DNA of 64,000 nt from Paenarthrobacter nitroguajacolicus (GCF_007786235.1 NZ_VNFK01000005.1:248001-312000), one strand, 5' to 3'; shown: positions 1 to 9,127, numbered from the stretch's first letter. A program made the numbers and translations. The notes: generated from the sequence alone by a model not told the origin.

Positions 1-1
1 A

Positions 2-733
2 TACAGCGAGAAGCACGCCGTCGCCCGCCTGGTGGGTGCCCCTCCGGGATACGTCGGCTACGAGGAAGGCGGTCAGTTGACGGAAGCTGTCCGTCGCCGT
101 CCGTACTCGGTGGTGCTGCTCGATGAAGTGGAGAAGGCCCACCCCGAGGTCTTCGACATCCTCCTGCAGGTTCTGGACGACGGTCGTCTCACCGATGGCC
201 AGGGCCGCACCGTGGACTTCCGCAACACCATCCTGGTGCTGACATCCAACTCCGGAAGCCAGTTCCTGGTGGACCCGTCGCTGGATGTCAGGGCCAAGCG
301 CGAGGCTGTGATGGCCGTGGTCCAGGCATCGTTCAAGCCTGAGTTCCTGAATCGCCTGGACGAGATCGTGCTTTTCGATCCGCTGTCCGTCGAGGAACTT
401 GCCCGGATTGTGGAGCTGCATGTCGCCGAGCTGAGCAACCGGCTCCGTGATCGCCGCCTGAGCCTGGAGGTCACCGACGGTGCGCGCGCCTGGTTGGCGA
501 TGTCCGGCTTCGATCCCGCCTACGGCGCCCGGCCACTGCGCCGGCTCGTCCAGCGCGAGATCGGTGACCGCCTGGCCAAGGAAATCCTGGCCGGCGAGAT
601 CAGCGACGGCGATACTGTGCTGGTGGACACCGCAGCTGACGTGGACGAACTCACCCTTGAGGGGTTGGAGGCGCTCACAGGTCCCGACGGCGGTGCTGCT
701 GCAGGTACAGGTCTCACGGTTCGCAGGAAGTAG
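2..733 (+). CDS. clpB: ATP-dependent chaperone ClpB, C-terminal part (partial)
   Basis: The frame is open from base 2, so the 5' end lies outside the window; about 243 residues remain. They cover most of the second AAA+ domain (D2) and the C-terminal domain: pore loop in [13 protein letters not shown], Walker [15 protein letters not shown], sensor 1 LVLTSNSGS, arginine finger region FLNRLDEI and sensor 2 [10 protein letters not shown]. ClpB is a hexameric disaggregase that works with DnaK in the cytoplasm to pull proteins out of aggregates. The tail after sensor 2 is acidic and then Gly/Ala-rich, as in actinobacterial ClpB. ClpC/ClpA is the main alternative; the missing N-terminus and middle domain would settle it. 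Confidence 0.88.
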   Translation, partial: YSEKHAVARLVGAPPGYVGYEEGGQLTEAVRRRPYSVVLLDEVEKAHPEVFDILLQVLDDGRLTDGQGRTVDFRNTILVLTSNSGSQFLVDPSLDVRAKREAVMAVVQASFKPEFLNRLDEIVLFDPLSVEELARIVELHVAELSNRLRDRRLSLEVTDGARAWLAMSGFDPAYGARPLRRLVQREIGDRLAKEILAGEISDGDTVLVDTAADVDELTLEGLEALTGPDGGAAAGTGLTVRRK

Positions 734-740
734 CTGAGAG

Positions 741-1604
741 CTACTTTTCGAGGACGTCCTCGGTGATGGTGTTGCCGGAATCCACAACGACGAAGCAATC
801 AACGCGGCGGTCGCCACGGTCCCAACTGGTGGTGCTGGGGTAGACGTTCTGCTGAAGCAGTACGTACTTGTCGGCTGCCGCGTTGAGCTTCACGTTGCGG
901 CACACTTCACGTCCCTTGTCGCGCAACGCATTGGTGCCCGGGAACGATTCGTCCGCTCCGTACAGGTGGATGGCGCCAAGCTGGGCCGAGTGCTCGGTGT
1001 CGCAGGCAACGGCCCTTGCCTTGGATGCATTGGGATCGAAGTCGGCAAAGCAGTCGCCCACCTGGAAGTCCTTGGAATTCGCGTCGCGGGGGAGGGGGCC
1101 GGGGGTTGCCGTCGCGCTGGGTGTGCTGACAGCTGCTTCCGGGCGGGTGCCCAGCAGGTTGAGCAGGACCCAAATGACTACGCCGATGAGGACGAGGACG
1201 CCCACCACGATCCCGCCAATCACCAGCCGCTGCCGCTTGACCGGATCTCCCTGCGGCTCTGGTCGCCATTCCTGGCCGGTCTGCTGCCCCGGGTACGGTT
1301 GCTGGCCAGGATAAGGTAGCTGGCTCGCGTAGGGTTGCTGACCCGCGAAAGCCGGCTGCGCCGGACCCGCGAAAGCCGGCTGCGCCGGATCTGCAGTTGT
1401 ATCTTCCGGCGCCTGATCACCGGTGGGCGGGGCAGCGGGGTCCGGTTGCTCTCCGGGATTCGGGACGAAGTCGGGGTCGATCTCCGGGGCGGGATCAGGT
1501 TGGAGGCCCGACGGCGGAGGTGGCGTCTTGGGTGCAGGAGGCACCCCATCTTCGTCTTGATTGCGAGGTGAACCATCACGCGGTGGAGTGTTGTCCTGGC
1601 TCAT
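741..1604 (-). CDS. Septum-formation-domain membrane protein with Pro-rich N-terminus
   Basis: 287 residues. The N-terminal ~135 are Pro/Gln/Ala-rich with tandem repeats (AQPAFAG twice, then YPGQQPYPGQQ-like units). One membrane helix follows (RLVIGGIVVGVLVLIGVVIW), then an outside domain with VGDCFADF and VACDTEHSAQLGAI, the pattern of the actinobacterial septum-formation domain (cysteines paired across the domain). I chose ATG at 1604 because AGGAAGG lies upstream; the frame is open further but that stretch has no such signal. Role: membrane-anchored extracytoplasmic protein linked by family to cell division; substrate unknown. Convergent with clpB, 7 nt apart. Confidence 0.75.
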   Translation of the reverse strand: MSQDNTPPRDGSPRNQDEDGVPPAPKTPPPPSGLQPDPAPEIDPDFVPNPGEQPDPAAPPTGDQAPEDTTADPAQPAFAGPAQPAFAGQQPYASQLPYPGQQPYPGQQTGQEWRPEPQGDPVKRQRLVIGGIVVGVLVLIGVVIWVLLNLLGTRPEAAVSTPSATATPGPLPRDANSKDFQVGDCFADFDPNASKARAVACDTEHSAQLGAIHLYGADESFPGTNALRDKGREVCRNVKLNAAADKYVLLQQNVYPSTTSWDRGDRRVDCFVVVDSGNTITEDVLEK

Positions 1605-1847
1605 AATCCGGGGTGTGCCTTCCTGCTCTGATGCCGCATTGAGGCAGACTCTACCCAATTTTCGGCCCTCTTGGCGGTGTTCGGTGCCGGTTTTGCTTGC
1701 AGTTGGCCCCGGCGCGGCGCTGCGGTGGCGCGCAGGCACCTCCGAAAGCATGTAATCTAGACATACGACAAATTGACCAAACATTCCGGGGCCTCACCGA
1801 TAGCCAAGGTGACCACCTCCGGTCCAAGTACAAAAGGGGGTCACGCC

Positions 1848-2072
1848 ATGGGGCGCGGCCGTCAAAAGGCAAAAGCTACCAAGCAGGCTCGGGACATTAA
1901 GTACTACTCCCCGAACACTGACTATTCGGCACTTGAGCGGGAGCTCACGGGTCCGTCCAGTCGTGTCAAGAGCCACTTCCCCGAAGATCCCCCGGAGCCG
2001 GACTATTCGGCCTACGAGGACAAGTACGCGGAAGACGATGACGACGAGGTAGACACCCGCCGTATCGGATAG
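1848..2072 (+). CDS. DUF3073 family small protein
   Basis: 74 residues starting MGRGRQKAKATKQARDIKYY, the signature of the small DUF3073 proteins found across actinobacteria. The first half is strongly basic, the second half acidic (DDDDE run). The start is set by AAAAGGGGG just upstream. Function is unknown in the family. Transcribed away from the septum-domain gene from a shared 243-nt divergent intergenic region, and followed by a strong terminator. Confidence 0.8.
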   Translation: MGRGRQKAKATKQARDIKYYSPNTDYSALERELTGPSSRVKSHFPEDPPEPDYSAYEDKYAEDDDDEVDTRRIG

Positions 2073-2168
2073 CTGTCGCAACCAACAGGTGCCGCTGGCA
2101 CTGAGTTGCGGACCGCCGTCGTACATCAAGGTCATCGCGCATCTTCGGGTGCCGTATATCTTTTGAAA

Positions 2169-2217
2169 GGGCCCTCAGGGCACGCCATTCATTGGCGTAC
2201 CCTGAGGGCCCTTTTTT
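2169..2217 (+). terminator. Rho-independent terminator
   Basis: Two 18-nt arms (2169-2186 and 2194-2211) pair with a single mismatch around a 7-nt loop and are followed by six T. It ends the DUF3073 transcript and lies 39 nt before the next gene. Confidence 0.9.
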
Positions 2218-2255
2218 GCGTAGGCTTGAGGTCGAGTGCATTGAAAGGGAGTGCC

Positions 2256-3038
2256 ATGCCGGCGGTCGAAAGCTACAAGCAGGGGACACCGTGTTGGGTG
2301 GACCTGTCCTCCACCGACATTGAGGTCTCCAAGAAGTTCTACAGCGACCTGTTCGGTTGGGAACTGGACGCCATGGACGCCGGCAACGGCATGACCTACT
2401 ACATGGCCAAGCTCCAGGGCCGCTACGTCGCAGGCATGATGCAGCAGTTGCCGGATGCGCCTGCGGGAATGCCGTCTTACTGGGCCAACTACATCGCCGT
2501 GGACTCCGCCGACGAAGCCGCTAAGCGCGTTGAAGCAGCAGGCGGGACCTTGGTTGTTCCTCCGGACTCCGTCCCCAACGGCAGCGGGCGTATGTTCTTC
2601 GCCACAGATCCCACCGGGGCCCAGATCGGTTTCTGGGAGGCGGGCAACCACCCCGGATCGGGGTTGGTGAACGAGCCGGGAACCATGATTTGGAATGAAC
2701 TGCAGACCCACGACGTCCCCAAGGCCGTCGCGTTCTACGAGGCCGTGACAGGGTGCTCCAGCGAGACCGGGCCCGCCGGTGAACTGCAGGAGTACACGAG
2801 CCTCCTGGTGGACGGAAAGCGCATAGCGGGAGCACTCAAGCTGCCCATTGAGGGCTTGTCGCCGTTCTGGATGACGTACTTCAGCGCGGTGGAGATCGAC
2901 GCCACCGTAGAGCAGGCCGTGGAGCTGGGAAGCCACATCATCGCGTCGGCTTTTGATGTCCCCGGAGTGGGCCGCATGGCTGTCCTGATGGATCCTGCGG
3001 GAGCAGCCTTCAGCATCATGACGGGACTCGCAGCGTGA
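2256..3038 (+). CDS. VOC family protein (two glyoxalase-fold modules)
   Basis: 260 residues with two vicinal-oxygen-chelate halves: about 5-125 (PCWVDLSSTDIEVSKKFYSD, LFGWEL) and 135-258 (WNELQTHDVPKAVAFYEAV). This layout is common in Streptomyces/Arthrobacter VOC proteins annotated as hydroxylases or bleomycin-resistance-like, with no proven substrate. AAAGGGA precedes the ATG; the frame stays open 150 nt further upstream but across the terminator, so the earlier start is unlikely. Its stop overlaps the next start by 4 nt (GTGA), giving translational coupling to a paralogue. Confidence 0.8.
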   Translation: MPAVESYKQGTPCWVDLSSTDIEVSKKFYSDLFGWELDAMDAGNGMTYYMAKLQGRYVAGMMQQLPDAPAGMPSYWANYIAVDSADEAAKRVEAAGGTLVVPPDSVPNGSGRMFFATDPTGAQIGFWEAGNHPGSGLVNEPGTMIWNELQTHDVPKAVAFYEAVTGCSSETGPAGELQEYTSLLVDGKRIAGALKLPIEGLSPFWMTYFSAVEIDATVEQAVELGSHIIASAFDVPGVGRMAVLMDPAGAAFSIMTGLAA

Positions 3039-3805
3039 CGGCGCGGAAGCACTACGCCAGCGGGGAGCCGTGCTGGGCGGATCTGCAGACAAGGGACGTT
3101 CCCGCTGCCAAGGATTTCTACGGAAAGGTGTTCGGCTGGACCTTCAAGGACCTGCCGACGCCGGATGGCCGCAGTTACTCGCAAGCCTTCGTGAAGGATC
3201 AGCTGGTGGCAGTGATCGCTCCGCAGAACCCCAGGCAAGAAGCTGCCGGAACCCACGGCCAGTGGAACATCTACATCGCTGCCACTGATACGGAAGAAAT
3301 CGCGGCGGACGCCGTCCATGCCGGAGGGAAGCTCCAGTTCGGGCCGGAAGCTGTGGCCGACACGGGTGTCCTGGCGTTCATCGAAGCTGCAGGCGGGGGA
3401 ACCACTGGCATTTGGCAGGCTGGAACCCACGTGGGAAGCCACCTGTTCAACGAGCCCGGTGCGTTGGCGTGGGCCGAGCTGTTGACACCCGAGCCGCAGG
3501 CCGCCGTCGCGTTCTTCCAGCAGCTTTTCGGGCATGAGGTCACCGAATATCCCCAGGATGACGGCGGCAGCTACAGCACGCTGATGATCAATGGCGACGA
3601 GGTGGCCGGGATTGTTCCTGCCGAGGAGGGCGATGACGCTGCCTGGCAGATCTACTTCGGGGTATCGGACCTGCGGAAGGCTGCTGAGGCAGCCGTTGCC
3701 GCCGGGGGAGAGCTCCTGGTGGAGCCGGAGGACAAGCCCGAGACAGGCTCCCTCGCCACCATCCAGGATCCCCAAGGCGGCGTGCTGAGCCTGATCCAGG
3801 TCTAG
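3035..3805 (+). CDS. VOC family protein, paralogue of the upstream gene
   Basis: 256 residues, GTG start inside the stop of the preceding gene. Two VOC halves: 8-125 (EPCWADLQTRDVPAAKDFYGK, VFGWTF) and 140-255 (WAELLTPEPQAAVAFFQQLFG). Both genes open with GxPCWxDL and end with a PxGxxxSxI motif, so they look like a tandem duplication. Likely a heteromeric or paired small-molecule-binding or metal enzyme; substrate not predictable from sequence. Confidence 0.8.
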   Translation: MTARKHYASGEPCWADLQTRDVPAAKDFYGKVFGWTFKDLPTPDGRSYSQAFVKDQLVAVIAPQNPRQEAAGTHGQWNIYIAATDTEEIAADAVHAGGKLQFGPEAVADTGVLAFIEAAGGGTTGIWQAGTHVGSHLFNEPGALAWAELLTPEPQAAVAFFQQLFGHEVTEYPQDDGGSYSTLMINGDEVAGIVPAEEGDDAAWQIYFGVSDLRKAAEAAVAAGGELLVEPEDKPETGSLATIQDPQGGVLSLIQV

Positions 3806-3824
3806 GAAGGGCAACCAACAAGAA

Positions 3825-3864
3825 AGAGCGGCCGGGCAGTTGAGTTCAACTGCCCGGCCGCTCT
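3825..3864. terminator. Bidirectional terminator hairpin
   Basis: A perfect 19-bp inverted repeat (3825-3843 / 3846-3864) with a 2-nt loop between two convergent operons (VOC pair and purF-purM). The symmetry and location suit termination from both sides. Confidence 0.85.
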
Positions 3865-3885
3865 CTTGATGAGGCGATAAGCCGC

Positions 3886-5034
3886 TTAGGCGTAGGCGTT
3901 CACCAGACGTACGGCGCCGCCGTCGACGCCCTTGGCACCCTGGACGTAATCCGGGCCGGTCTTGTCGATCGAGTCGCTGTCAGCCGAAACGGTCCCCATG
4001 ACCCAGGACGGCAGGCCGCGGTCGTTCAGGCGGGCCACTGCGGCGTCGGCTGCTTCGGCGGAAACAATGGCAACCATGCCCACGCCGAGGTTCAGCGTGC
4101 GCTCGAGGTCGGCCAGCGGAACGTTGCCGAGCTCGGAGACCAGCTTGAAGATGGCGGGGAGTTCCCACGTGTTGCGGTCAACCGTGGCCACGAGGCCCTG
4201 CGGGAGGACGCGTGCCAGGTTGGCGGCCAGGCCACCACCGGTGACGTGGCTGAAACCGTGAACGGCGTTGGCCGAGTGCACGGGGAAGGTGCGGGCGAGG
4301 TCCAGGCAGTCAGCTGCATAGACGCGCGTCGGCTCCAGGAGCTCTTCGCCGAGCGTGCGGCCGAGTTCGGAAACCTGGCGGTCCAGTGCCCAGCCGGCGT
4401 GGTTGATGACGCGGCGGACCAGGGAGTAGCCGTTGGAGTGCAGGCCGGAGGACGCCATCCCGATGACGACATCGCCTTCGCGGACCCGGTCCGGGCCGAG
4501 CAGGGCATCGGCCTCGACGATGCCGGTTGCGGCACCTGCGACGTCGTATTCGTGTTCACCCAGCAGGCCCGGGTGCTCAGCGGTTTCGCCGCCCACCAAG
4601 GCGGTGCCGGCAACAGAGCAAGCAGCTGCGATACCGCGAACGATGTCCGCGATGCGCTCCGGGACAACCTTGCCGCAGGCGATGTAGTCGGTCATGTAGA
4701 GCGGTTCGGCACCCACCACGACGATGTCGTCCACCACCATGCCTACGAGGTCGAAACCGATGGTGTCGTGGATGTCCATGGCCTGCGCAATGGCAACCTT
4801 GGTACCCACGCCGTCAGTGGACGTGGCCAGCAGCGGCTTCTTGTAGGTGAGGAGCTTGGAGACGTCGTACAGGCCAGCAAAACCGCCGACGCCGCCAATC
4901 ACCGAAGAGTTGTGGGTCGCCTTGATGGCGCCTTTCATGAGTTCGACTGCGCGGTCTCCCGCTTCGACGTCGACACCCGCGGAGGCGTAGGTGATACCGG
5001 AGTTGTTCTCAGCGGCAGGGGTTGCGGAGGTCAT
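3886..5034 (-). CDS. purM: Phosphoribosylformylglycinamidine cyclo-ligase
   Basis: 382 residues. ATP-dependent ring closure of FGAM to AIR, step five of purine synthesis, cytoplasmic. Seen: ITYASAGVDVEAGDRAVELM at the N-terminus, TDGVGTKVAIAQAMD, GFDLVGMVVDDIVVVGAEPL and GGETAEHPGL, all diagnostic of PurM. It is somewhat longer than the usual ~345 residues because of a C-terminal extension ending ADSDSIDKTGPDYVQGAKGVD. Its start overlaps the purF stop by 4 nt (ATGA), so the two are co-translated. Confidence 0.97.
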   Translation of the reverse strand: MTSATPAAENNSGITYASAGVDVEAGDRAVELMKGAIKATHNSSVIGGVGGFAGLYDVSKLLTYKKPLLATSTDGVGTKVAIAQAMDIHDTIGFDLVGMVVDDIVVVGAEPLYMTDYIACGKVVPERIADIVRGIAAACSVAGTALVGGETAEHPGLLGEHEYDVAGAATGIVEADALLGPDRVREGDVVIGMASSGLHSNGYSLVRRVINHAGWALDRQVSELGRTLGEELLEPTRVYAADCLDLARTFPVHSANAVHGFSHVTGGGLAANLARVLPQGLVATVDRNTWELPAIFKLVSELGNVPLADLERTLNLGVGMVAIVSAEAADAAVARLNDRGLPSWVMGTVSADSDSIDKTGPDYVQGAKGVDGGAVRLVNAYA

Positions 5035-6650
5035 ACAGACTCTTTCTTGTCGGCGTCGGTCAAACGATCAGCGTCGGTCAGCAGGTTCTCGAATTCGGCG
5101 TCGGGTCCCGGATCGCAGCCCGTGGCGCCGGGCTTCTCGGCCGGATCCTCGGAGGTGTCCTCATTCGCGGCGGGCAGTCCACCCAGGTCGGTGCGCTCCA
5201 GCAGGTTTTTGCCGAGCTTGTCCGCGTGCGGAAGCTCGATCGGGTACTTGCCGGTGAAGCATGCCGTACAGAGGCGTTCGCGCGGCTGTTGGGTGGCGCC
5301 GATCATGCCGTCTTCAGAGATGTAGGCCAGCGAGTCAGCGCCGATGGCCTGCGAGATCTCTTCGATGGTGGCGCCGTTGGCGATGAGCTCGGCGCGGGAC
5401 GCGAAGTCGATGCCGTAGAAGCAGGGCCACTGGACCGGAGGAGAGGAGATCTTGACGTGCACCGCCGCTGCGCCGGCCTCGCGGAGCATCCGGACGATGG
5501 CGCGCTGCGTGTTGCCGCGGACGATCGAGTCGTCCACCACAACGATGCGCTTGCCACGGATCACGGATTCCAGAGCGTTGAGCTTGAGCCGGATACCCAG
5601 TTGGCGCAGGGTCTGCGAGGGCTGGATGAAGGTGCGGCCCACGTAGGCGTTCTTGACGAAGCCGTGCGCGAAAGGAATCCCCGACTGTTCGGCGTAGCCA
5701 ACAGCGGCAGGGGTGCCGGACTCGGGAACCGGGATGACGAGGTCAGCCTCGTGGGTGTTTTCGCGGGCCAACTGGCGGCCCATCTCAACACGGGCCTCGT
5801 ACACCGAGCGGCCGGCAATGGCAGCATCCGGGCGGGCGAGGTAGACGTACTCGAAGACACAGCCGGCAGGGGTTGCCTCGGCGAAGCGCTGCGAACGAAC
5901 GCCGTCTTCGTCGATGGCGATGAATTCGCCGGGCTCGATCTCGCGAATGAAGCTTGCGCCAACGGTGGCCAGACCGGCCTGCTCGGAGGCTACCACCCAG
6001 CCGCGTTCCAGGCGACCCAGACACAACGGGCGGATGCCGTAGGTATCGCGGGCTGCGTAGAGGGTTCCTTCATCCATGAAGACGAAGCAGAAGCCACCCT
6101 TGATCTTGGGTAGCAGCTCCAGCGCGGTCTGCTCCAGGGTCTTGCCCTCTTCGCCCTCAAGGAGGGCGGTCACCAGTGCGGTGTCCGAGGTGTTGCCCTG
6201 CTTCATTTCACCGGTCAGCTGGCCGTCGTTGCGCTCGAGGATCATTTCCCGGAGTTCAGCGGTGTTGGTCAGGTTGCCGTTGTGGGCCAGGGCAACCGTG
6301 CCGGTTGCCGTAGCACCCAGGGTTGGCTGTGCGTTGGCCCAGTGGCTTGCACCGGTGGTGGAGTACCGGCAGTGGCCTACGGCCAGGTGTCCGGTCAGGG
6401 TGTTCAGGGTCGTCTCATCGAAGACCTGGGACACAAGGCCCATGTCCTTATAGACATTGATGCGCTTGCCGTCACTGGTAGCAATACCAGCCGATTCTTG
6501 TCCGCGGTGCTGCAGCGCATACAGCCCGTAATAGGTGAGTTTTGCTACTTCTTCACCGGGAGCCCAAACCCCGAAGACGCCACAAGCGTCCTGGGGGCCT
6601 TTTTCGCCGGGGAGAAGATCATGAGAAAGTTTTCCGTCGCCACGTGCCAC
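5031..6650 (-). CDS. purF: Amidophosphoribosyltransferase
   Basis: 539 residues. Commits PRPP to purine synthesis by transferring glutamine-derived ammonia to give phosphoribosylamine. Residues 1-22 are a propeptide, so Cys23 in QDACGVFGVW becomes the N-terminal nucleophile. The PRPP loop VVVDDSIVRGNT is present. Cysteines in CFYGIDF and LCTACFTGKYP match the Fe-S-containing Bacillus-type enzyme. The start is GTG with no Shine-Dalgarno; GACAAT at 6657-6662 lies exactly 6 nt upstream, the spacing expected for a leaderless mRNA (inference). First gene of purF-purM. Confidence 0.96.
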   Translation of the reverse strand: MARGDGKLSHDLLPGEKGPQDACGVFGVWAPGEEVAKLTYYGLYALQHRGQESAGIATSDGKRINVYKDMGLVSQVFDETTLNTLTGHLAVGHCRYSTTGASHWANAQPTLGATATGTVALAHNGNLTNTAELREMILERNDGQLTGEMKQGNTSDTALVTALLEGEEGKTLEQTALELLPKIKGGFCFVFMDEGTLYAARDTYGIRPLCLGRLERGWVVASEQAGLATVGASFIREIEPGEFIAIDEDGVRSQRFAEATPAGCVFEYVYLARPDAAIAGRSVYEARVEMGRQLARENTHEADLVIPVPESGTPAAVGYAEQSGIPFAHGFVKNAYVGRTFIQPSQTLRQLGIRLKLNALESVIRGKRIVVVDDSIVRGNTQRAIVRMLREAGAAAVHVKISSPPVQWPCFYGIDFASRAELIANGATIEEISQAIGADSLAYISEDGMIGATQQPRERLCTACFTGKYPIELPHADKLGKNLLERTDLGGLPAANEDTSEDPAEKPGATGCDPGPDAEFENLLTDADRLTDADKKESV

Positions 6651-6785
6651 TGGTCGATTGTCTCATGTTGTGGCCGTGGTAAGTTCCCTCGCAGCCTATG
6701 TGACCCCGTGAACTGGCGTGTTCCCGCGAAAATGCGGTGTGTCTCACATCGACTCCCCTCCGAAGAGGCGCGTTGGGCGCCCGAC

Positions 6786-7118
6786 TTAGCGGACGTCGTC
6801 GTGCTCTGGTCCTTCGTCCGGAACCGAATCCGGGACGGCTTCCACAACGGCGCGCTCGGAGCGTTTGACGCTGACGCGGTCCAGGATGAGGGCGAGGATC
6901 GAGAAGAGGATGACGCCGCCGCCCGCGCAGACGATCAGGAAGAACCCGAACACGGTGCCGGCATCGAAGGCGGGGTCGGCCTGGCGGCCGTAGGCGATGA
7001 TGGCGGCGACGATTGCACCAACCACGGCCCCCAAAATCATGAAGGGAACGAACTTGGGTGCCCGGCGAACCGTGATCTCGCGACGGGCGGAATTGGGGGT
7101 GGTGTCCTCTGAAGCCAT
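6786..7118 (-). CDS. Small two-helix membrane protein, unknown function
   Basis: 110 residues with two membrane helices (FVPFMILGAVVGAIVAAIIAY and VFGFFLIVCAGGGVILFSIL) joined by a short polar loop, and an acidic C-terminal tail. I placed the start at ATG 7118; a 15-codon upstream extension reads through the stem-loop region and is unlikely. No family recognised. It stands alone between purF and the uraD-uraH pair, same strand. Confidence 0.65.
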   Translation of the reverse strand: MASEDTTPNSARREITVRRAPKFVPFMILGAVVGAIVAAIIAYGRQADPAFDAGTVFGFFLIVCAGGGVILFSILALILDRVSVKRSERAVVEAVPDSVPDEGPEHDDVR

Positions 7119-7150
7119 GCCTTCAAGCGTACCGTTCCCTGCCCAAGTGA

Positions 7151-7191
7151 CAGATAATGCCAATGTTCGGCAGGAACATTGGCATTATCTG
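7151..7191. repeat. Perfect 18-bp inverted repeat
   Basis: Arms 7151-7168 (CAGATAATGCCAATGTTC) and 7174-7191 pair without mismatch around a 5-nt loop. It lies between the uraH stop and the next gene on the same strand. No T-run follows on either strand, so it is either a U-less actinobacterial terminator for uraD-uraH or a regulatory palindrome. Confidence 0.7.
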
Positions 7192-7212
7192 GCAACTCGG
7201 CGGAGGGGTCGG

Positions 7213-7554
7213 TTAGCTGCCGCGGTACGTCGAGAAAGCGAACGGGCTCAGCAGGAGCGGCACGTGGTAGTGCTCGCCGGCGTCGGAAACCGTGAAGTTC
7301 AGGTCCACCTCCGGGAAGAACGTCTCCGTGCCGAGGCCCTCGTAGTAAGCGCCCGTGGCGAAGTTCAAACGGTATGCGCCGCCGGGGATCCGCTCCGGTC
7401 CAAGGGTCTTGATCCGGCCGTCGGCGTCGGTTTCGCCCTTCGCCACCAGGGTCCAGTCGTCACCTTCGCGGACGTAGAGTACGACGGCGACACCCGCCGC
7501 CGGGCGGCCGGAACCGGTGTCCAGGATGTGGGTAGTTACCTGTGAAACGGTCAT
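7213..7554 (-). CDS. uraH: 5-hydroxyisourate hydrolase
   Basis: 113 residues, the normal length. Hydrolyses 5-hydroxyisourate, the uricase product, to OHCU. Diagnostic features are THILDTGSGRPAAGV at the N-terminus and the transthyretin-related C-terminal signature YRGS, with RIPGGAYRLNFATGAYY between. Its start overlaps the uraD stop by 4 nt (ATGA). No uricase or xanthine dehydrogenase is in this window. Confidence 0.93.
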   Translation of the reverse strand: MTVSQVTTHILDTGSGRPAAGVAVVLYVREGDDWTLVAKGETDADGRIKTLGPERIPGGAYRLNFATGAYYEGLGTETFFPEVDLNFTVSDAGEHYHVPLLLSPFAFSTYRGS

Positions 7555-8060
7555 GCGTTGACTCCTTCGCTGATCAGTCCGGAGATGCGCAGCAGTGCGA
7601 TCTCGCGGAGCTGGCCGGCCACAATTGTGTCTTCTTCTTCGGGGGTGTGGGTGAGGCGTTCCTGGAGGGCGCTGAGCATTTCCTGTGCGCTGCGACCTGC
7701 CGCGCGGATCAGGAAGACCCTGCCGAACTTGTCCTCATAGGCCCGGTTTCCCTCGGCCAGGGCGGCTGTGGTGTGGTTGTCGCCCGGGTCAACGCCGGCC
7801 TGCTCCGAACGCGACATCGCGGCTTCGGTGGTCTGGGCCTTGGGGCGCTCGCCAATCCTGGGATGGTGGGCCATGGCTGACTCCACCTCATCGGCGGTGA
7901 AGGGCTCGGCGGCACGCTGGGCTTGCCCCAGCAGTTCGTCGACGCTGGCGTAGGGGCGCGCGTCCACGATGGCCTCGACCCAGCGGCTGATATCCAGGCA
8001 AGGGGTCAGGGTCCTGATGGCCTCGTCCCGGTCAACACTGTTGAATACTGCAAGCTCCAT
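7551..8060 (-). CDS. uraD: 2-oxo-4-hydroxy-4-carboxy-5-ureidoimidazoline decarboxylase
   Basis: 169 residues from ATG 8060, chosen because GAGGATG lies upstream; a 12-codon longer form is possible. Decarboxylates OHCU to (S)-allantoin. The motif HHPRIGE carries the catalytic histidine of the family, and the all-helical pattern with FIxRxxGRSAxEML-like segment (FLIRAAGRSAQEMLSAL) fits. Coupled to uraH, so the pair completes urate to allantoin once uricase has acted; downstream allantoinase is at 21.4 kb. A palindrome shared with the hyi promoter lies 90 nt upstream. Confidence 0.92.
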   Translation of the reverse strand: MELAVFNSVDRDEAIRTLTPCLDISRWVEAIVDARPYASVDELLGQAQRAAEPFTADEVESAMAHHPRIGERPKAQTTEAAMSRSEQAGVDPGDNHTTAALAEGNRAYEDKFGRVFLIRAAGRSAQEMLSALQERLTHTPEEEDTIVAGQLREIALLRISGLISEGVNA

Positions 8061-8149
8061 GCTTGTGTCATCCTCGTGCAAAATGCTGGCATCCATGGTG
8101 TGGGCTATGCGGAACTCTTGCTGGGCAAGAGGAAGTCTTTACTTCAAGC

Positions 8150-8164
8150 TTCCGCATCATGGAA
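8150..8164. promoter_or_regulatory. Candidate purine-catabolism operator upstream of uraD
   Basis: TTCCGCATCATGGAA is an imperfect palindrome 90 nt before the uraD start. It matches TTCYGCNNNRTGRAA, which occurs twice upstream of hyi. Regulator not identified; the form would suit an IclR/AllR-type dimer (inference). Confidence 0.5.
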
Positions 8165-8214
8165 CTGTTATTTCAGCATACGTAATTTAGTTAAGCTGAA
8201 GGATCCGCTTGATG

Positions 8215-9045
8215 TCAAGAGACTACCGCCCCCTGGCGTCTTGTCCGCACGGTCAGGTAGAGGCGGTGGGCGGTGATGACGAGGGCCAGCCACGCGATGC
8301 CGATAGCCCAGGCTGCCAGTACATCCGTGAGCCAATGATGGCCGAGGTACACCCGGCTCAAGCCCATGGTGAGCGCGAAGGCTGCCGCCACTACCACCGT
8401 GATCACCCGTGCCCGCATGGTCTTGAGCCGCAGGATGATCAGGTATGCCACGATGCCTGCGATCACGATCGAGTTCAGGGAGTGTCCGCTGGGGAACGAA
8501 GCGGAATGCTCGTAGGGCGGGATCGCATCGGCCATGTCGGGGCGGGTCCGTCCGAAGATCGGCTTGCCCAGGATGGTGATCACCAGGGAACCCAGTCCGG
8601 CGGCGAGCATCAGGATGACGGGTGTCCATGACCGGCGCCGCGTGGCCAGGAAGATCATGATGCCCACGGCGATGATGGGCATGCCCACTGTGCCGCCGAT
8701 GTTTGTGTACGCCGTGACGGCAACATCCAAGGCGGGGGAACGGACCGTCTTGGCTGCTGCGAGGACGGGATCGTCCAGGCCGGCGACACCGTCGGCTTCG
8801 GTCACCGACTCGTAGACCTCGCCAAACACCGAGGCCAGGCAGAGGGCAACGCCGAGTCCCGCGACGAGTGTGATGACCAGTGCAGCGTAGGGGCCGAGTA
8901 ATCCGGTAACCCACTCGGCGCTCCGGGCCATGGTCCGGCCGACAGGGGATTTCCAGCGCGTCAGGTCCTGCCCGGCGACGAACCGATCCTGGCTGACCTC
9001 GCCCCGTACGCCGGTTTCCACCGACTCTTTTCCTTCAGTCGTCAC
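8215..9045 (-). CDS. PAP2-family membrane phosphatase
   Basis: 276 residues with about six membrane helices. All three motifs of the type 2 phosphatidic acid phosphatase family are present: KPIFGRTRP, PSGHS and SRVYLGHHWLTDV. Likely dephosphorylates a lipid phosphate (phosphatidate, or undecaprenyl diphosphate) at the membrane. GTG start with AAGGGG upstream. A soluble 45-residue N-terminal extension precedes the first helix. Single gene. Confidence 0.88.
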   Translation of the reverse strand: MTTEGKESVETGVRGEVSQDRFVAGQDLTRWKSPVGRTMARSAEWVTGLLGPYAALVITLVAGLGVALCLASVFGEVYESVTEADGVAGLDDPVLAAAKTVRSPALDVAVTAYTNIGGTVGMPIIAVGIMIFLATRRRSWTPVILMLAAGLGSLVITILGKPIFGRTRPDMADAIPPYEHSASFPSGHSLNSIVIAGIVAYLIILRLKTMRARVITVVVAAAFALTMGLSRVYLGHHWLTDVLAAWAIGIAWLALVITAHRLYLTVRTRRQGAVVS

Positions 9046-9127
9046 TCTCGTCCCCTTACCGTGGCGGCCTCAGTATGGTGAGTAACCTTAGCAGTTTGGG
9101 CTTGGGGCTTCCTGGTGCTGCGTCCGG

